Shown: positions 17,961 to 25,823 of the stretch, piece after piece
Layout of the letters: every line of letters begins with the position of its first letter
Position numbering within the stretch: the first letter of the stretch is position 1
Assembly (NCBI RefSeq): GCF_014837295.1
Contig: NZ_JACYHB010000020.1
Location: 1 to 35,593, forward strand
Length of the DNA stretch: 35,593 nucleotides
Origin: Cellulosimicrobium arenosum
GTDB taxonomy: Bacteria; Actinomycetota; Actinomycetes; Actinomycetales; Cellulomonadaceae
Direction of reading: 5' to 3'
The notes under the pieces: generated by a model
Databases searched by the model: none
What the model was told of the DNA's origin: nothing
What the model saw: the letters and a program-made list of their open reading frames with translations, nothing else
Made by a program: the position numbers and the translations under genes

Positions 17961-18590
17961 ATGCCACCGCCTCCCGCCGCTCGCGCCAAGGTCCTCGTCG
18001 CGTTCGCGTCGCTGCTCGTGGAGCACGGCGAGAGGGCCGCGACGCTCGACGCCGTCGCCGAGCGGGCCGGGGTGTCCAAGGGCGGGCTGCTGTACCACTT
18101 CGGGTCCAAGGACGCGCTCGTCGACGGGCTCGTCGAGCACCTCGACGAGCTCACCGCCGCCGACGTCGAGGCCATGCGGGCGGCAGCCGCCGGGCCCGTG
18201 GACTACCTGCTGCGCACCTCGACCGTCGTCGACTCCGAGTACGAGCTCGTCTACCTCGCGGTCTCGCGCCTCGCGCAGGGCGCGTACCCGCACGCCCGCG
18301 CCGCGCTCGACGGGGCGCACGACGCCTGGACCCGCACGGTTCTCGACGAGGTCGGCGATCCGGTCGTCGCGCGCGCGGTCGTGCTGCTCAGCGACGGGCT
18401 GTATGCCCACGCGGCGCTCAGCGCCGACGTCGCAGGGGCCACGGACCGGCCTGGCGACGACGGGGAGCACGTCGCGTTCCGCGCACCACGGCGAGGTGAC
18501 GACGTCGACGAGCTGCTCGCGCTCGTCGCCGACCTCGTGGTGCTGCGGTCGTCGAGAGGCGCAGGACCCGCCGGCGGGGCCGGGAGCTAG
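17961..18590 (+). CDS. TetR-family repressor of the adjacent MFS pump
   Basis: 209 aa, standard TetR length. The N-terminal helix-turn-helix is clear: RAATLDAVAERAGVSKGGLLYHFGSKDALVDGLV (about 25-58 with the YHF turn). The C-terminal ligand domain is less conserved. The divergent layout and the shared palindrome at 17864-17877 indicate local repression of the efflux gene with drug release. It ends with TAG one base before the stop of the convergent VOC gene, leaving no room for a terminator. Confidence 0.92.
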   Translation: MPPPPAARAKVLVAFASLLVEHGERAATLDAVAERAGVSKGGLLYHFGSKDALVDGLVEHLDELTAADVEAMRAAAAGPVDYLLRTSTVVDSEYELVYLAVSRLAQGAYPHARAALDGAHDAWTRTVLDEVGDPVVARAVVLLSDGLYAHAALSADVAGATDRPGDDGEHVAFRAPRRGDDVDELLALVADLVVLRSSRGAGPAGGAGS

Positions 18591-18591
18591 C

Positions 18592-19047
18592 TCAGCCCTC
18601 GAACGCTGCGCGGAGCGGTCCGAGCTCCAGCTTGCCCTGCGTCATCATCACGTCGACGACCCGCTGGACCTTCTCGCCGTCGGGATCCTGGATCATGTCC
18701 AGGAACTCGACCGGCACGACCTGCCAGGACAGCCCGAACCTGTCCTTGAGCCAGCCGCACTGCGACTCCTGCCCGCCGTCGGAGGCGAGCGTCGACCAGT
18801 AGCGGTCCACCTCGTCCTGCGACTCGCACTCGACGACGAACGACACGGCCTCCGTGAAGGGGAACTGCGGCCCACCGTTGACCGCGCTGAATCGCTGCCC
18901 GGCGAGCTCGAAGTCGGCGGCGACGGCGGTGCCGTCGGGTTGGCGGAGCATCTCCCCGGTCCGCGTGCCCGGGAAGAGCGCGGTGTAGAACTCGATCGCC
19001 TCCGCGAGGTTCCCGTCGAACCACAGGCTCGGGATGATCGCTCGCAT
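18592..19047 (-). CDS. VOC-family (PhnB-like) protein
   Basis: 151 aa. MRAIIPSLWFDGNLAEAIEFY and the VNGGPQFPFTEAVSFVVEC and GWLKDRFGLSWQVVP segments are typical of PhnB-like glyoxalase-fold proteins. The enzyme activity is not known for this branch. A strong Shine-Dalgarno (GAGGAGG) precedes the ATG. It starts 21 nt after the ku stop on the same strand, so it is probably co-transcribed with ku. Whether it has any role in DNA repair is unknown. Confidence 0.88.
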   Translation of the reverse strand: MRAIIPSLWFDGNLAEAIEFYTALFPGTRTGEMLRQPDGTAVAADFELAGQRFSAVNGGPQFPFTEAVSFVVECESQDEVDRYWSTLASDGGQESQCGWLKDRFGLSWQVVPVEFLDMIQDPDGEKVQRVVDVMMTQGKLELGPLRAAFEG

Positions 19048-19068
19048 CGTCGTCCTCCTCGGCAGGCC

Positions 19069-20040
19069 TCAGGCCGTCGCCTTCTTGCGGGTGCTGGCCG
19101 GCTTCTTCCTCGCCGAGCCCGAGGAGGACTTCTTCGCCGTCGACCCCGACCCGGTGCTGCTCGACGACGATTTCGACGACGTCGACGACGAGCTCGACGT
19201 GCGCGACGACCCGCCCTTCTTCGTCCCGCTCGACCCCGACGAGCCCCCCTTGGAGCTCTTCGACGACGCGACGGACTTGCGCAGCGCCTCCATGAGGTCG
19301 ATGACCTCGGCGCCCTCGTCCTTCTCCGGCTGCTCGCCGAAGGTCTCGGACACCTCGAGCGCGTCGCCCTGCTCGATCTTGGCGTCGATGAGCCGTCGCA
19401 GCTGCGCCTGGTAGTCGTCCTCGTACTCTTCCGGTGCGAAGTCCGCCTCGAAGCTCGCGACGAGCTGGGACGACATCGCCAGCTCCTTGTCCGTGACCTT
19501 CGCCTCGTCGTCGAGAGACGGGAACGCCGCGTCCCGCACCTCGTCGGCCCACAGGAGCGTCTGGATGACGAGCACGTCGTCCCGCACGCGCAGCGCGGCG
19601 AGCCGCGTGCGCTGGCGCAGCGCGAACTTCACGATCGCCGTGCGATCGGTCTCCTCCAGGGTCCGGCGCATGAGCACGTACGCCTTGTTCGACGTGGAGT
19701 CGGGCTCGAGGTAGTAGCTGCGGTCGAGCAGCAGGGGGTCGATCTGGTCGCTCGGCACGAACTCGACGACCTCGATCTCGCGGCTGCGCTCCGCCGGCAG
19801 GACGTCGAAGTCCTCCGACGTGAGCATCACCGTCTGCTCGCCGTCCGTGTAGGCCTTGGCGATGTGCTCGTACGGGACGACCTCCCCGTCGATCTCGCAC
19901 ACGCGCCGGTAGCGGATCCGCCCACCGTCCTCGTCGTGGACCTGGTGCAGCGGCACGTCGTGGTCCTGCGTCGCGGAGTACACCTTGACGGGGACGTTCA
20001 CGAGCCCGAACGAGATCGCGCCCTTCCAGATGGCCCTCAT
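19069..20040 (-). CDS. ku: Ku DNA end-binding protein
   Basis: 323 aa. MRAIWKGAISFGLVNVPVKVYSAT is the invariant bacterial Ku start, followed by the core barrel (HQVHDEDGGRIRYRRVCEIDGE, then VEFVPSDQIDPLLLDRSYYLEP) through about residue 245. The last ~65 residues form a low-complexity Ser/Lys/Gly tail ending in KKPASTRKKATA; basic tails in Ku aid DNA retention and LigD contact. Bacterial Ku homodimers ring broken ends and recruit LigD, whose gene is nearby. The start ATG follows the 15-mer shared with ligD. In-frame codons further upstream are not conserved. Confidence 0.97.
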   Translation of the reverse strand: MRAIWKGAISFGLVNVPVKVYSATQDHDVPLHQVHDEDGGRIRYRRVCEIDGEVVPYEHIAKAYTDGEQTVMLTSEDFDVLPAERSREIEVVEFVPSDQIDPLLLDRSYYLEPDSTSNKAYVLMRRTLEETDRTAIVKFALRQRTRLAALRVRDDVLVIQTLLWADEVRDAAFPSLDDEAKVTDKELAMSSQLVASFEADFAPEEYEDDYQAQLRRLIDAKIEQGDALEVSETFGEQPEKDEGAEVIDLMEALRKSVASSKSSKGGSSGSSGTKKGGSSRTSSSSSTSSKSSSSSTGSGSTAKKSSSGSARKKPASTRKKATA

Positions 20041-20044
20041 CGGT

Positions 20045-20059
20045 CCATGGTGGCGCGCG
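20045..20059 (-). promoter_or_regulatory. ku leader motif identical to that of ligD
   Basis: Read on the minus strand, CGCGCGCCACCATGG ends 4 nt before the ku ATG. The same 15-mer stands at the same distance before ligD. CACCAT with 6 nt to the start codon may be a -10 box. In ku the motif's ATG opens a 3-codon frame whose TGA overlaps the ku start (ATGA). Confidence 0.55.
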
Positions 20060-20146
20060 CCGGGCCTGCGCGCGACCCCTCGGGCCTCGCGGACTGTGGG
20101 TGGCACACGACATGATGGCGACGTGAGGACAGACGGGGGACGACAG

Positions 20147-20467
20147 ATGGCACGGGTGGGCCCAGGGGTCGGCGCCCGCTTCGAGTTCGAGGCCGAGCTG
20201 TGGCGCTGGGAGGCGCGAACCGACAGCTGGGTCTTCGCCGCTCTCCCGGAGGACGTCAGCGACGAGATCGCCGAGCTGCCCCTGCCGCCTGCCGGGTTCG
20301 GGTCGGTCAAGGTACGGGTGACGATCGGCGGGTCGTGCTGGTCGACGTCGGTCTTCCCCGACGCCGGACGCAAGACCTACGTCCTCCCGGTCAAGGCCGC
20401 CGTGCGCAGCGCGGAGCAGGTGGACGTGGGCGACGTCGTCCGGATCGGCGTCGAGACGCTCGGCTGA
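20147..20467 (+). CDS. DUF1905-family protein
   Basis: 106 aa, a single small beta domain. ARFEFEAELWRWEARTDSWVF, LPEDVSDEI, GFGSVKVRVTIGGSCWSTSVFPD and KTYVLPVKAAVRSAE are the hallmarks of DUF1905. Function is unknown. The ATG has GGGGGA 7 nt upstream. It is divergent from ku (106 nt between starts) and convergent with the alarmone synthetase (2 nt between stops), so it sits enclosed by the end-joining genes. Confidence 0.88.
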   Translation: MARVGPGVGARFEFEAELWRWEARTDSWVFAALPEDVSDEIAELPLPPAGFGSVKVRVTIGGSCWSTSVFPDAGRKTYVLPVKAAVRSAEQVDVGDVVRIGVETLG

Positions 20468-20469
20468 GC

Positions 20470-21249
20470 TCAGCCGTCGTGGCGCCGCTCGTGGAACGCT
20501 TCGTCGGCGACCTGCGCGGTGCGCATGAACGTCTCGACCATCTCGCGCGGCGAGACCATGTCGTCCGTCGCCTCGGGCGGCTCCGGCGCGCCGTCGAGGC
20601 CGCGCACCTCGTCGTGGATGCGCTCCATCGTCGTGTCGAGCGTCGCTGCGACGTCGGCCGCGAGCTTCAGCGCGTCCGTGAGATGGCCCGGGACGTCGCG
20701 CTGGTACTTGTAGTAGATCTTGTGCTCGAGGCTCGCCCAGAAGTCCATCGCGATCGTCCGCAGCTGGATCTCGACCACGACGTCCTCGACGCGGTCCGAG
20801 AGGAACACCGGGATCTTGACGATGAGGTGCAGGCTCTTGTACCCGTTCCCCTTGGGGTGGGCGATGTAGTCGCGCTCCTCCAGCACCGTCAGGTCGCGCT
20901 GCCCGACGATCATGTCGCGTACCCGGTAGATGTCCGAGACGAAGCTGCACGTCACGCGCACGCCCGCGACGTCGAACATGTTCTCCCGCACGCCGTCCGG
21001 CGTGAGCGGGATGCCCTTGCGCCGCGCCTTGGCGAGGATCGAGTCGATCGACTTGAGCCGCGACCCGAGGTGCTCGATCGGGTTGTAGTCGTGGATGTGC
21101 CGGAACTCGTCGCGCAGGACGGTGATCTTGGTCATCACCTCGTCGATACCGAACTTGTACGTCATCATCAGGCGTCGGAAGTCCCGGACCCGCGGACCCA
21201 TGACCGCCGAGAGCGGCTCGTCGACTGTCGTCTGGTCGGTCACGCGCAT
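20470..21249 (-). CDS. Small alarmone synthetase (RelA/SpoT-domain (p)ppGpp synthetase)
   Basis: 259 aa, with a RelA/SpoT synthetase domain and no HD hydrolase, TGS or ACT domain: a monofunctional small synthetase of the RelQ/YjbM type. Key motifs are R64LK66 with S68 (ATP side), DVAGVRV (93-99), GNGYKSLH (134-141, GTP stacking Tyr) and EIQLRT (160-165) with EHK (175-177). It should transfer pyrophosphate from ATP to GTP or GDP. The ATG has AGGA with 8 nt spacing. It is divergent from ligD (118 nt) and convergent with the DUF1905 gene. Such enzymes are normally controlled at transcription, so its promoter next to that of ligD may matter. Confidence 0.93.
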   Translation of the reverse strand: MRVTDQTTVDEPLSAVMGPRVRDFRRLMMTYKFGIDEVMTKITVLRDEFRHIHDYNPIEHLGSRLKSIDSILAKARRKGIPLTPDGVRENMFDVAGVRVTCSFVSDIYRVRDMIVGQRDLTVLEERDYIAHPKGNGYKSLHLIVKIPVFLSDRVEDVVVEIQLRTIAMDFWASLEHKIYYKYQRDVPGHLTDALKLAADVAATLDTTMERIHDEVRGLDGAPEPPEATDDMVSPREMVETFMRTAQVADEAFHERRHDG

Positions 21250-21348
21250 CCTCTCGTCCTGCGACGCCCGCCCGGACGTCCACAGGTCTTCACGAGCGGG
21301 AACGGCCGAGAGTTCCCTCGACCCGCTCCGCTGAGCGCGAACGCACGT

Positions 21349-21363
21349 CGCGCGCCACCATGG
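21349..21363 (+). promoter_or_regulatory. ligD leader motif identical to that of ku
   Basis: CGCGCGCCACCATGG ends 4 nt before the ligD ATG, exactly as at ku. With ku on the other strand, the two copies form an inverted pair facing outward around the DUF1905 and synthetase genes. CACCAT-N6-ATG fits a leaderless layout. No Shine-Dalgarno is present. Confidence 0.55.
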
Positions 21364-21367
21364 CCGC

Positions 21368-23992
21368 ATGGCGGGAACAGCAGGCCAGACGGTCGACGTG
21401 GGTGGGCACCGGCTCAAGGTCACCAACCTCGACAAGGTGCTCTACCCAGCGACGGGGACGACCAAGGGCGACGTGCTCGCCTACCTCGCCGCGGTCGCCG
21501 ACGTCATGCTCCCCCACTGCGCGAACCGCCCGGCGACACGCAAGCGATGGCCGGACGGGGTGGAAGGACAGGTGTTCTTCCAGAAGAACGCCGGTCAGGG
21601 CATGCCGTCGTGGGTACGCACCCGTCGCATCGAGCACAAGCACAGCGCCAACGACTACGTGCTCGTGAACGACCTCGCGACCCTGACGTGGCTCGGCCAG
21701 ACCGCGTCCCTCGAGCTGCACGTGCCGCAGTGGCAGTTCGGTCGCACGGGGACGCACCTGAACCCGGACCGACTGGTCCTCGACCTCGACCCGGGACCCG
21801 GCGCCGGACTGCCCGAGTGCGCCGAGGTCGCCCGGTTCGCACGCCGCATCCTGCAGGGCATGGGCCTGGACCCGTTCCCCGTGACGAGCGGCTCCAAGGG
21901 CATCCACCTGTACGCCGCGCTCGACGGTTCGCAGGACGCCGCCGCGGTGTCCGCCGTCGCGCACGAGCTGGCCCGCTACCTCGAGGCCGAGCACCCCGAC
22001 CTCGTCGTGAGCGACATGAAGAAGTCGCTGCGTGGCGGCAAGGTCCTGCTCGACTGGAGCCAGAACAACGGCAACAAGACGACGATCGCGCCCTACTCGC
22101 TGCGGGGTCGCGAGCATCCCACCGTCGCCGCGCCGCGCACGTGGGACGAGCTCGACGACCCCGACCTGCACCACCTCGACGCCGACGAGGTCGTCGCACG
22201 CGTCCGCGCGACGGGCGACCCGCTCACCGCCCTCACGTCGGGCCATCTCGCCGCCCTCGAGCCCACGCCCGAGCGCATGGCCACGTTCGAGCGCAAGGGC
22301 GGTCCGGCGTCGGGCCGCACGGAGCAGGCCGACCGGCTGGAGAAGTACCGGTCGATGCGTGACGCGGCCAAGACCCCCGAGCCCGTGCCGGCCGACGCCC
22401 CCCCGACGAGCGAGGGCATGAGCTTCGTCATCCAGGAGCACCACGCGCGACGCCTGCACTGGGACTTCCGCCTCGAGCACGACGGCGTCCTGGTCAGCTG
22501 GGCACTGCCCAAGGGTGAGCCGACGGACCCGAAGAAGAACCACCTCGCGGTCCAGACGGAGGACCACCCGCTGGCCTACGGATCGTTCGAAGGGTTCATC
22601 CCGAAGGGCGAGTACGGCGCCGGCGAGGTGACCATCTGGGACGCCGGCACGTACGAGCTCGAGAAGTGGCGCGACGGCGAGGAGGTCATCGTCACGCTCC
22701 ACGGCGAGCAGCACGGGACGCGACGGCTCGCACTCATCCACACCGGCGGCCGCGGCGGTAAGGACGAGGAGAACAGCTGGCTCATCCACCTCATGGTCCC
22801 GCGGCAGGACCGGGGTGCTCGGGGTGGCGGGGGCGCGGAGGACGGGGAGGAAGCGCCGGGTCTTCCCTCCGCGGCTCGTTCCTCGCCGCTCCCGCCAGAC
22901 CCGCCACGACCCGGCGCTTCCTCCCCGTCCTCCGCTTCGTCGTCGTCCGCGGCTCCGGCGTCCGCGACGCCCTCACGGGCGCGAACCGACTGGCGGCCGA
23001 TGCTCGCGTCGCCCGGGATCCCGTCGGACTTCGCCGACGGCGCCGACGCGTGGGCGTTCGAGATGAAGTGGGACGGGTTCCGCTCGCTCGTGGAGGTGTC
23101 CGCCGGGTCGGTGCGGCTGGTCAGCCGGTCCGGGAAGGACATAACCGTCACGTACCCCGAGCTGCAGGCGGTCGCGGAGCAGGTGCCTGCCGAGGCGCTG
23201 CCGGTCGTGCTCGACGGCGAGATCGTCGCGCTCGACGCCCAGGGGCGCCCGAGCTTCCGGCGGCTGCAGCAGCGCGCGAACATCGCCAAGCCTGCGGACG
23301 TCGCGGCCGCGCGGCGCAAGGTCCAGGTGGACCTCATGGTGTTCGACGTGCTCGAGACGGGTGGTCGGTCGCTCGCCAAGCGGAGGTACGACGAGCGCCG
23401 GGAGATCCTCGAGGACCTGCTCGGTGCGGCACACGCCCCGGTGCACGTGCCGCCCGCGTTCGACGGCGACCTCGACGCGGCGATGGGCACGTCGAAGCAG
23501 CTCGGCCTGGAGGGCGTCGTCGCGAAACGCCGGGACAGCACGTACCTCGTCGGGCGGCGCTCGCAGCAGTGGCTCAAGCTCAAGCACACCCGGTCGCAGG
23601 AGGTCGTGGTCGTGGGCTGGCGGCCCGGGCACGGGGACAGGTCGCACCTGGTGGGATCGCTCCTGCTCGCGGTGCCCGACGACGGGCGGCTGGTCTACGT
23701 CGGTCGCGTCGGGTCGGGCTTCACCGACGCCGAGCGGCGCGACCTCGTCGCAGAGCTCGGCAGGATCGAGCGATCCACGCCCGCCGCCGCGGGCGTGCCA
23801 CGTGAGGACGCCGCGGACGCGCGCTGGGTCTCGGCGCGACGCGTGGGCGAGGTCGTGTACGGGGAGTGGACCGGCCCGGGCGAGGACGACTCCGACGACG
23901 TCCCGCTCGGCAAGCTGCGCCACCCCGTGTGGAAGGGCTGGCGGCGCGACAAGTCGCCCGACGAGGTCGTCGTGGAGAATCCTGAGGTCTGA
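21368..23992 (+). CDS. ligD: LigD multidomain end-joining ligase (POL-PE-LIG)
   Basis: 874 aa, domain order polymerase, 3'-phosphoesterase, ligase, as in mycobacteria. POL (about 8-290) has the catalytic DLD (139-141). PE (from ~351) has EHHARRLHWDFRLEHDG with H359, H364 and D366. LIG (from ~540) has the adenylated lysine K567 in EMKWDG, then GEIVALD, GVVAKRRDS and WLKLKH. Together with Ku it fills, trims and seals double-strand breaks. The ~60-residue Gly/Ser/Pro linker between PE and LIG holds a perfect 28-bp DNA inverted repeat. The ATG at 21360 is out of frame. The amidohydrolase gene follows 35 nt later. Confidence 0.98.
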   Translation: MAGTAGQTVDVGGHRLKVTNLDKVLYPATGTTKGDVLAYLAAVADVMLPHCANRPATRKRWPDGVEGQVFFQKNAGQGMPSWVRTRRIEHKHSANDYVLVNDLATLTWLGQTASLELHVPQWQFGRTGTHLNPDRLVLDLDPGPGAGLPECAEVARFARRILQGMGLDPFPVTSGSKGIHLYAALDGSQDAAAVSAVAHELARYLEAEHPDLVVSDMKKSLRGGKVLLDWSQNNGNKTTIAPYSLRGREHPTVAAPRTWDELDDPDLHHLDADEVVARVRATGDPLTALTSGHLAALEPTPERMATFERKGGPASGRTEQADRLEKYRSMRDAAKTPEPVPADAPPTSEGMSFVIQEHHARRLHWDFRLEHDGVLVSWALPKGEPTDPKKNHLAVQTEDHPLAYGSFEGFIPKGEYGAGEVTIWDAGTYELEKWRDGEEVIVTLHGEQHGTRRLALIHTGGRGGKDEENSWLIHLMVPRQDRGARGGGGAEDGEEAPGLPSAARSSPLPPDPPRPGASSPSSASSSSAAPASATPSRARTDWRPMLASPGIPSDFADGADAWAFEMKWDGFRSLVEVSAGSVRLVSRSGKDITVTYPELQAVAEQVPAEALPVVLDGEIVALDAQGRPSFRRLQQRANIAKPADVAAARRKVQVDLMVFDVLETGGRSLAKRRYDERREILEDLLGAAHAPVHVPPAFDGDLDAAMGTSKQLGLEGVVAKRRDSTYLVGRRSQQWLKLKHTRSQEVVVVGWRPGHGDRSHLVGSLLLAVPDDGRLVYVGRVGSGFTDAERRDLVAELGRIERSTPAAAGVPREDAADARWVSARRVGEVVYGEWTGPGEDDSDDVPLGKLRHPVWKGWRRDKSPDEVVVENPEV
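22835..22935. repeat. Perfect 28-bp inverted repeat inside ligD
   Basis: Arms at 22835-22862 and 22908-22935 are exact reverse complements, with a 45-nt loop. In the ligD frame they encode AEDGEEAPG (from residue 490) and RPGASSPSSA (514-523) of the PE-LIG linker. The mRNA could form a very stable stem in mid-gene. No second copy was seen in this window. Confidence 0.9.
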
Positions 23993-24027
23993 GCGCCCTC
24001 ACCCGCGACGTCGAACGGAGCCGCCCG

Positions 24028-25266
24028 ATGACCTCGGCCGACCAGTCCCGCCCCTCTTCCACCGCTCCCGGCACCCAGGTCGTGTCACTCGTGCGCGATG
24101 TGCGGCCGTGGGGCGGCGACCGCGTCGACCTGCACGTCACGGACGGCAGGTTCAGCGCGGTCACGCCGCACGACCCGGCCGCACCCGCGCCGTCGGACGC
24201 GATCGACGGGTGCAGGCTGCTCGCCCTGCCCGGGTTGGTCAACGCGCACGCGCACGTCGACAAGAGCTGGTGGGGCAAGGACTGGGTGAGCTACGGCGGC
24301 GAGGCGACGACCCAGGGACGCATCGCGCACGAGCGCGCGCACCGCGACGAGCTGGGGATCCCCGGCGTGGAGGTCACGCTCGCCGTCCTGCGTGAGCTCG
24401 TCCGGCACGGCACGACGGCGATCCGGACCCACGTCGACGTCGACCTCGGGCTCGGGCTGCGCGGCATCGAGGTCGTCCGGGAGGCGCTGGCAGAGCTGCG
24501 CGGTGCGGTGCACGCCGAGATCGTCGCGTTCCCCCAGGACGGCGTGCTGCGCCGCCCCGGCGTCCTCGACCTGCTCGACGCGGCGGCGGCCGCGGGTGCG
24601 GAGCACGTCGGCGGTCTCGATCCGGCGTCGATCGACCGCGACCCCGTCGGCCAGCTCGACGGGCTCTTCGCGATCGCGGAGCGCCGCGGCGTCGGGATCG
24701 ACGTGCACCTGCACGACGGCGGCGAGCTCGGCGCGTTCCAGATCGAGCTCATGGTCGACCGAACGCTCCGCGCCGGGCTGCAGGGGCGGGTCAACGTCGC
24801 GCACGGGTTCGCGGTGGGCCAGCTGCCCGCGGCGCGCCAGGCGGACCTCGTCGCGGCGATGGGCGAGGCCGGCATCACCATGACGACTGTCGCGCCGATC
24901 GGCGCCGCTCCCCTGCCGCTGCCCGCGCTGCACGAGGCGGGGGTCGCCGTCGGGCTCGGGACCGACGGGATCCGCGACCTGTGGTCCCCCTACGGCACGG
25001 GCGACCTGCTCGCGCTCACGACACAGCTCGCGCGGCTCTCGCGGTTCCGCCACGACGACGAGCTCGTCGCCGCGGCGCGGATCGCCACCACCGACGCGGC
25101 CCGGTTCGTCGGGCGCGACGTGCACGACCTCGTCGTCGGTGCGCCCGCGGACATCGTGCTGGTCGACGCCGAGAACGTGCCGGACGCCGTCGTGCGCGCA
25201 CCGCGGCGCGCGCTGGTCGTGGCCGGGGGCCGCGTCGTCGCGCGCGAGGGCGACGTTCTCGTCTGA
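24028..25266 (+). CDS. Cytosine-deaminase-like amidohydrolase
   Basis: 412 aa. Metal-ligand blocks of the amidohydrolase superfamily are visible: LPGLVNAHAHVDKSW (H74, H76), TTAIRTHVDVDLG, GIDVHLHDGGELG, VNVAHGFAVG and GLGTDGIRDLWSPYG (the late Asp). The TDGIRDLWSPYG and HLHDGG segments place it nearest cytosine deaminase/CodA-like enzymes, which hydrolyse the exocyclic amine of pyrimidines or related rings, but the exact substrate is open. Cys/Lys positions of other subgroups are absent. An AACGGAG Shine-Dalgarno precedes the ATG. It follows ligD by 35 nt and is probably co-transcribed with it. Confidence 0.85.
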   Translation: MTSADQSRPSSTAPGTQVVSLVRDVRPWGGDRVDLHVTDGRFSAVTPHDPAAPAPSDAIDGCRLLALPGLVNAHAHVDKSWWGKDWVSYGGEATTQGRIAHERAHRDELGIPGVEVTLAVLRELVRHGTTAIRTHVDVDLGLGLRGIEVVREALAELRGAVHAEIVAFPQDGVLRRPGVLDLLDAAAAAGAEHVGGLDPASIDRDPVGQLDGLFAIAERRGVGIDVHLHDGGELGAFQIELMVDRTLRAGLQGRVNVAHGFAVGQLPAARQADLVAAMGEAGITMTTVAPIGAAPLPLPALHEAGVAVGLGTDGIRDLWSPYGTGDLLALTTQLARLSRFRHDDELVAAARIATTDAARFVGRDVHDLVVGAPADIVLVDAENVPDAVVRAPRRALVVAGGRVVAREGDVLV

Positions 25267-25337
25267 GCGATGAGTTCCCGCGAGCGCGGCCGTCTGCCCC
25301 CACGACACGACACCGCTCGTTCCTCAGGAGGCTTCTC

Positions 25338-25742
25338 ATGAGCACCCAGATCTTCGTCAACCTGCCGGTCACCGATCTCGACGCGTCCAAGAGGTTCTAC
25401 ACGGCTCTCGGATACTCGGTGAACGAGGAGTTCACGGACGAGAACGCGAGCTGCATCGTCATCAGCGACACCATCTACGTCATGCTCCTCACCGAGGCGT
25501 TCGCCCAGCGGTTCACGACCAAGGCGATCGCCGACGCGACCACGACGACCGAGGTCATCAACGCTCTCAGCACCGACAGCCGCGCGGAGGTCGACCGCCT
25601 CGCGGACGCGGCCCTCGCCGCGGGTGCGAGCCCGGTCGTCGAGCCGCAGGACGAGGGGTTCATGTACTCGCGGAGCTTCGCCGACCTCGACGGCCACCAG
25701 TGGGAGGTCCTGTTCATGGACGCGAGCGCGACGGCGGGCTGA
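25338..25742 (+). CDS. VOC-family glyoxalase-like protein
   Basis: 134 aa with two beta-alpha-beta-beta-beta modules: MSTQIFVNLPVTDLDASKRFYTALG, then FADLDGHQWEVLFMD with the terminal Glu ligand. This is the lactoylglutathione-lyase-like branch; substrate unknown. The ATG has AGGAGG 7 nt upstream, an excellent site. It starts 71 nt after the amidohydrolase and precedes an oxidoreductase gene on the same strand. Confidence 0.88.
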   Translation: MSTQIFVNLPVTDLDASKRFYTALGYSVNEEFTDENASCIVISDTIYVMLLTEAFAQRFTTKAIADATTTTEVINALSTDSRAEVDRLADAALAAGASPVVEPQDEGFMYSRSFADLDGHQWEVLFMDASATAG

Positions 25743-25786
25743 GCACGTCGGCAGGCACGCTCCGCCCGACGTCCGGTTCCCGTCGT

Positions 25787-25800
25787 CCGGAATCTTCCGG
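25787..25800. promoter_or_regulatory. Inverted repeat upstream of the oxidoreductase
   Basis: CCGGAA-TC-TTCCGG, perfect 6-bp arms, centred about 30 nt before the ATG at 25824. A candidate operator; alternatively a small hairpin after the VOC gene. Confidence 0.3.
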
Positions 25801-25823
25801 GACGCCGAGGAGTTGGCGCCCGT

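Noticed and set aside
20046-20048. A 3-codon leader peptide coupled to ku by ATGA
   Set aside because: The ATG lies inside the shared 15-mer and more likely is part of a promoter element; the matching ATG at ligD opens a different frame with no such stop.
22791-22976. Minus-strand 61-aa frame inside ligD
   Set aside because: Its similarity to the plus-strand alternative frame is only a by-product of the inverted repeat at 22835-22935; no ribosome site.
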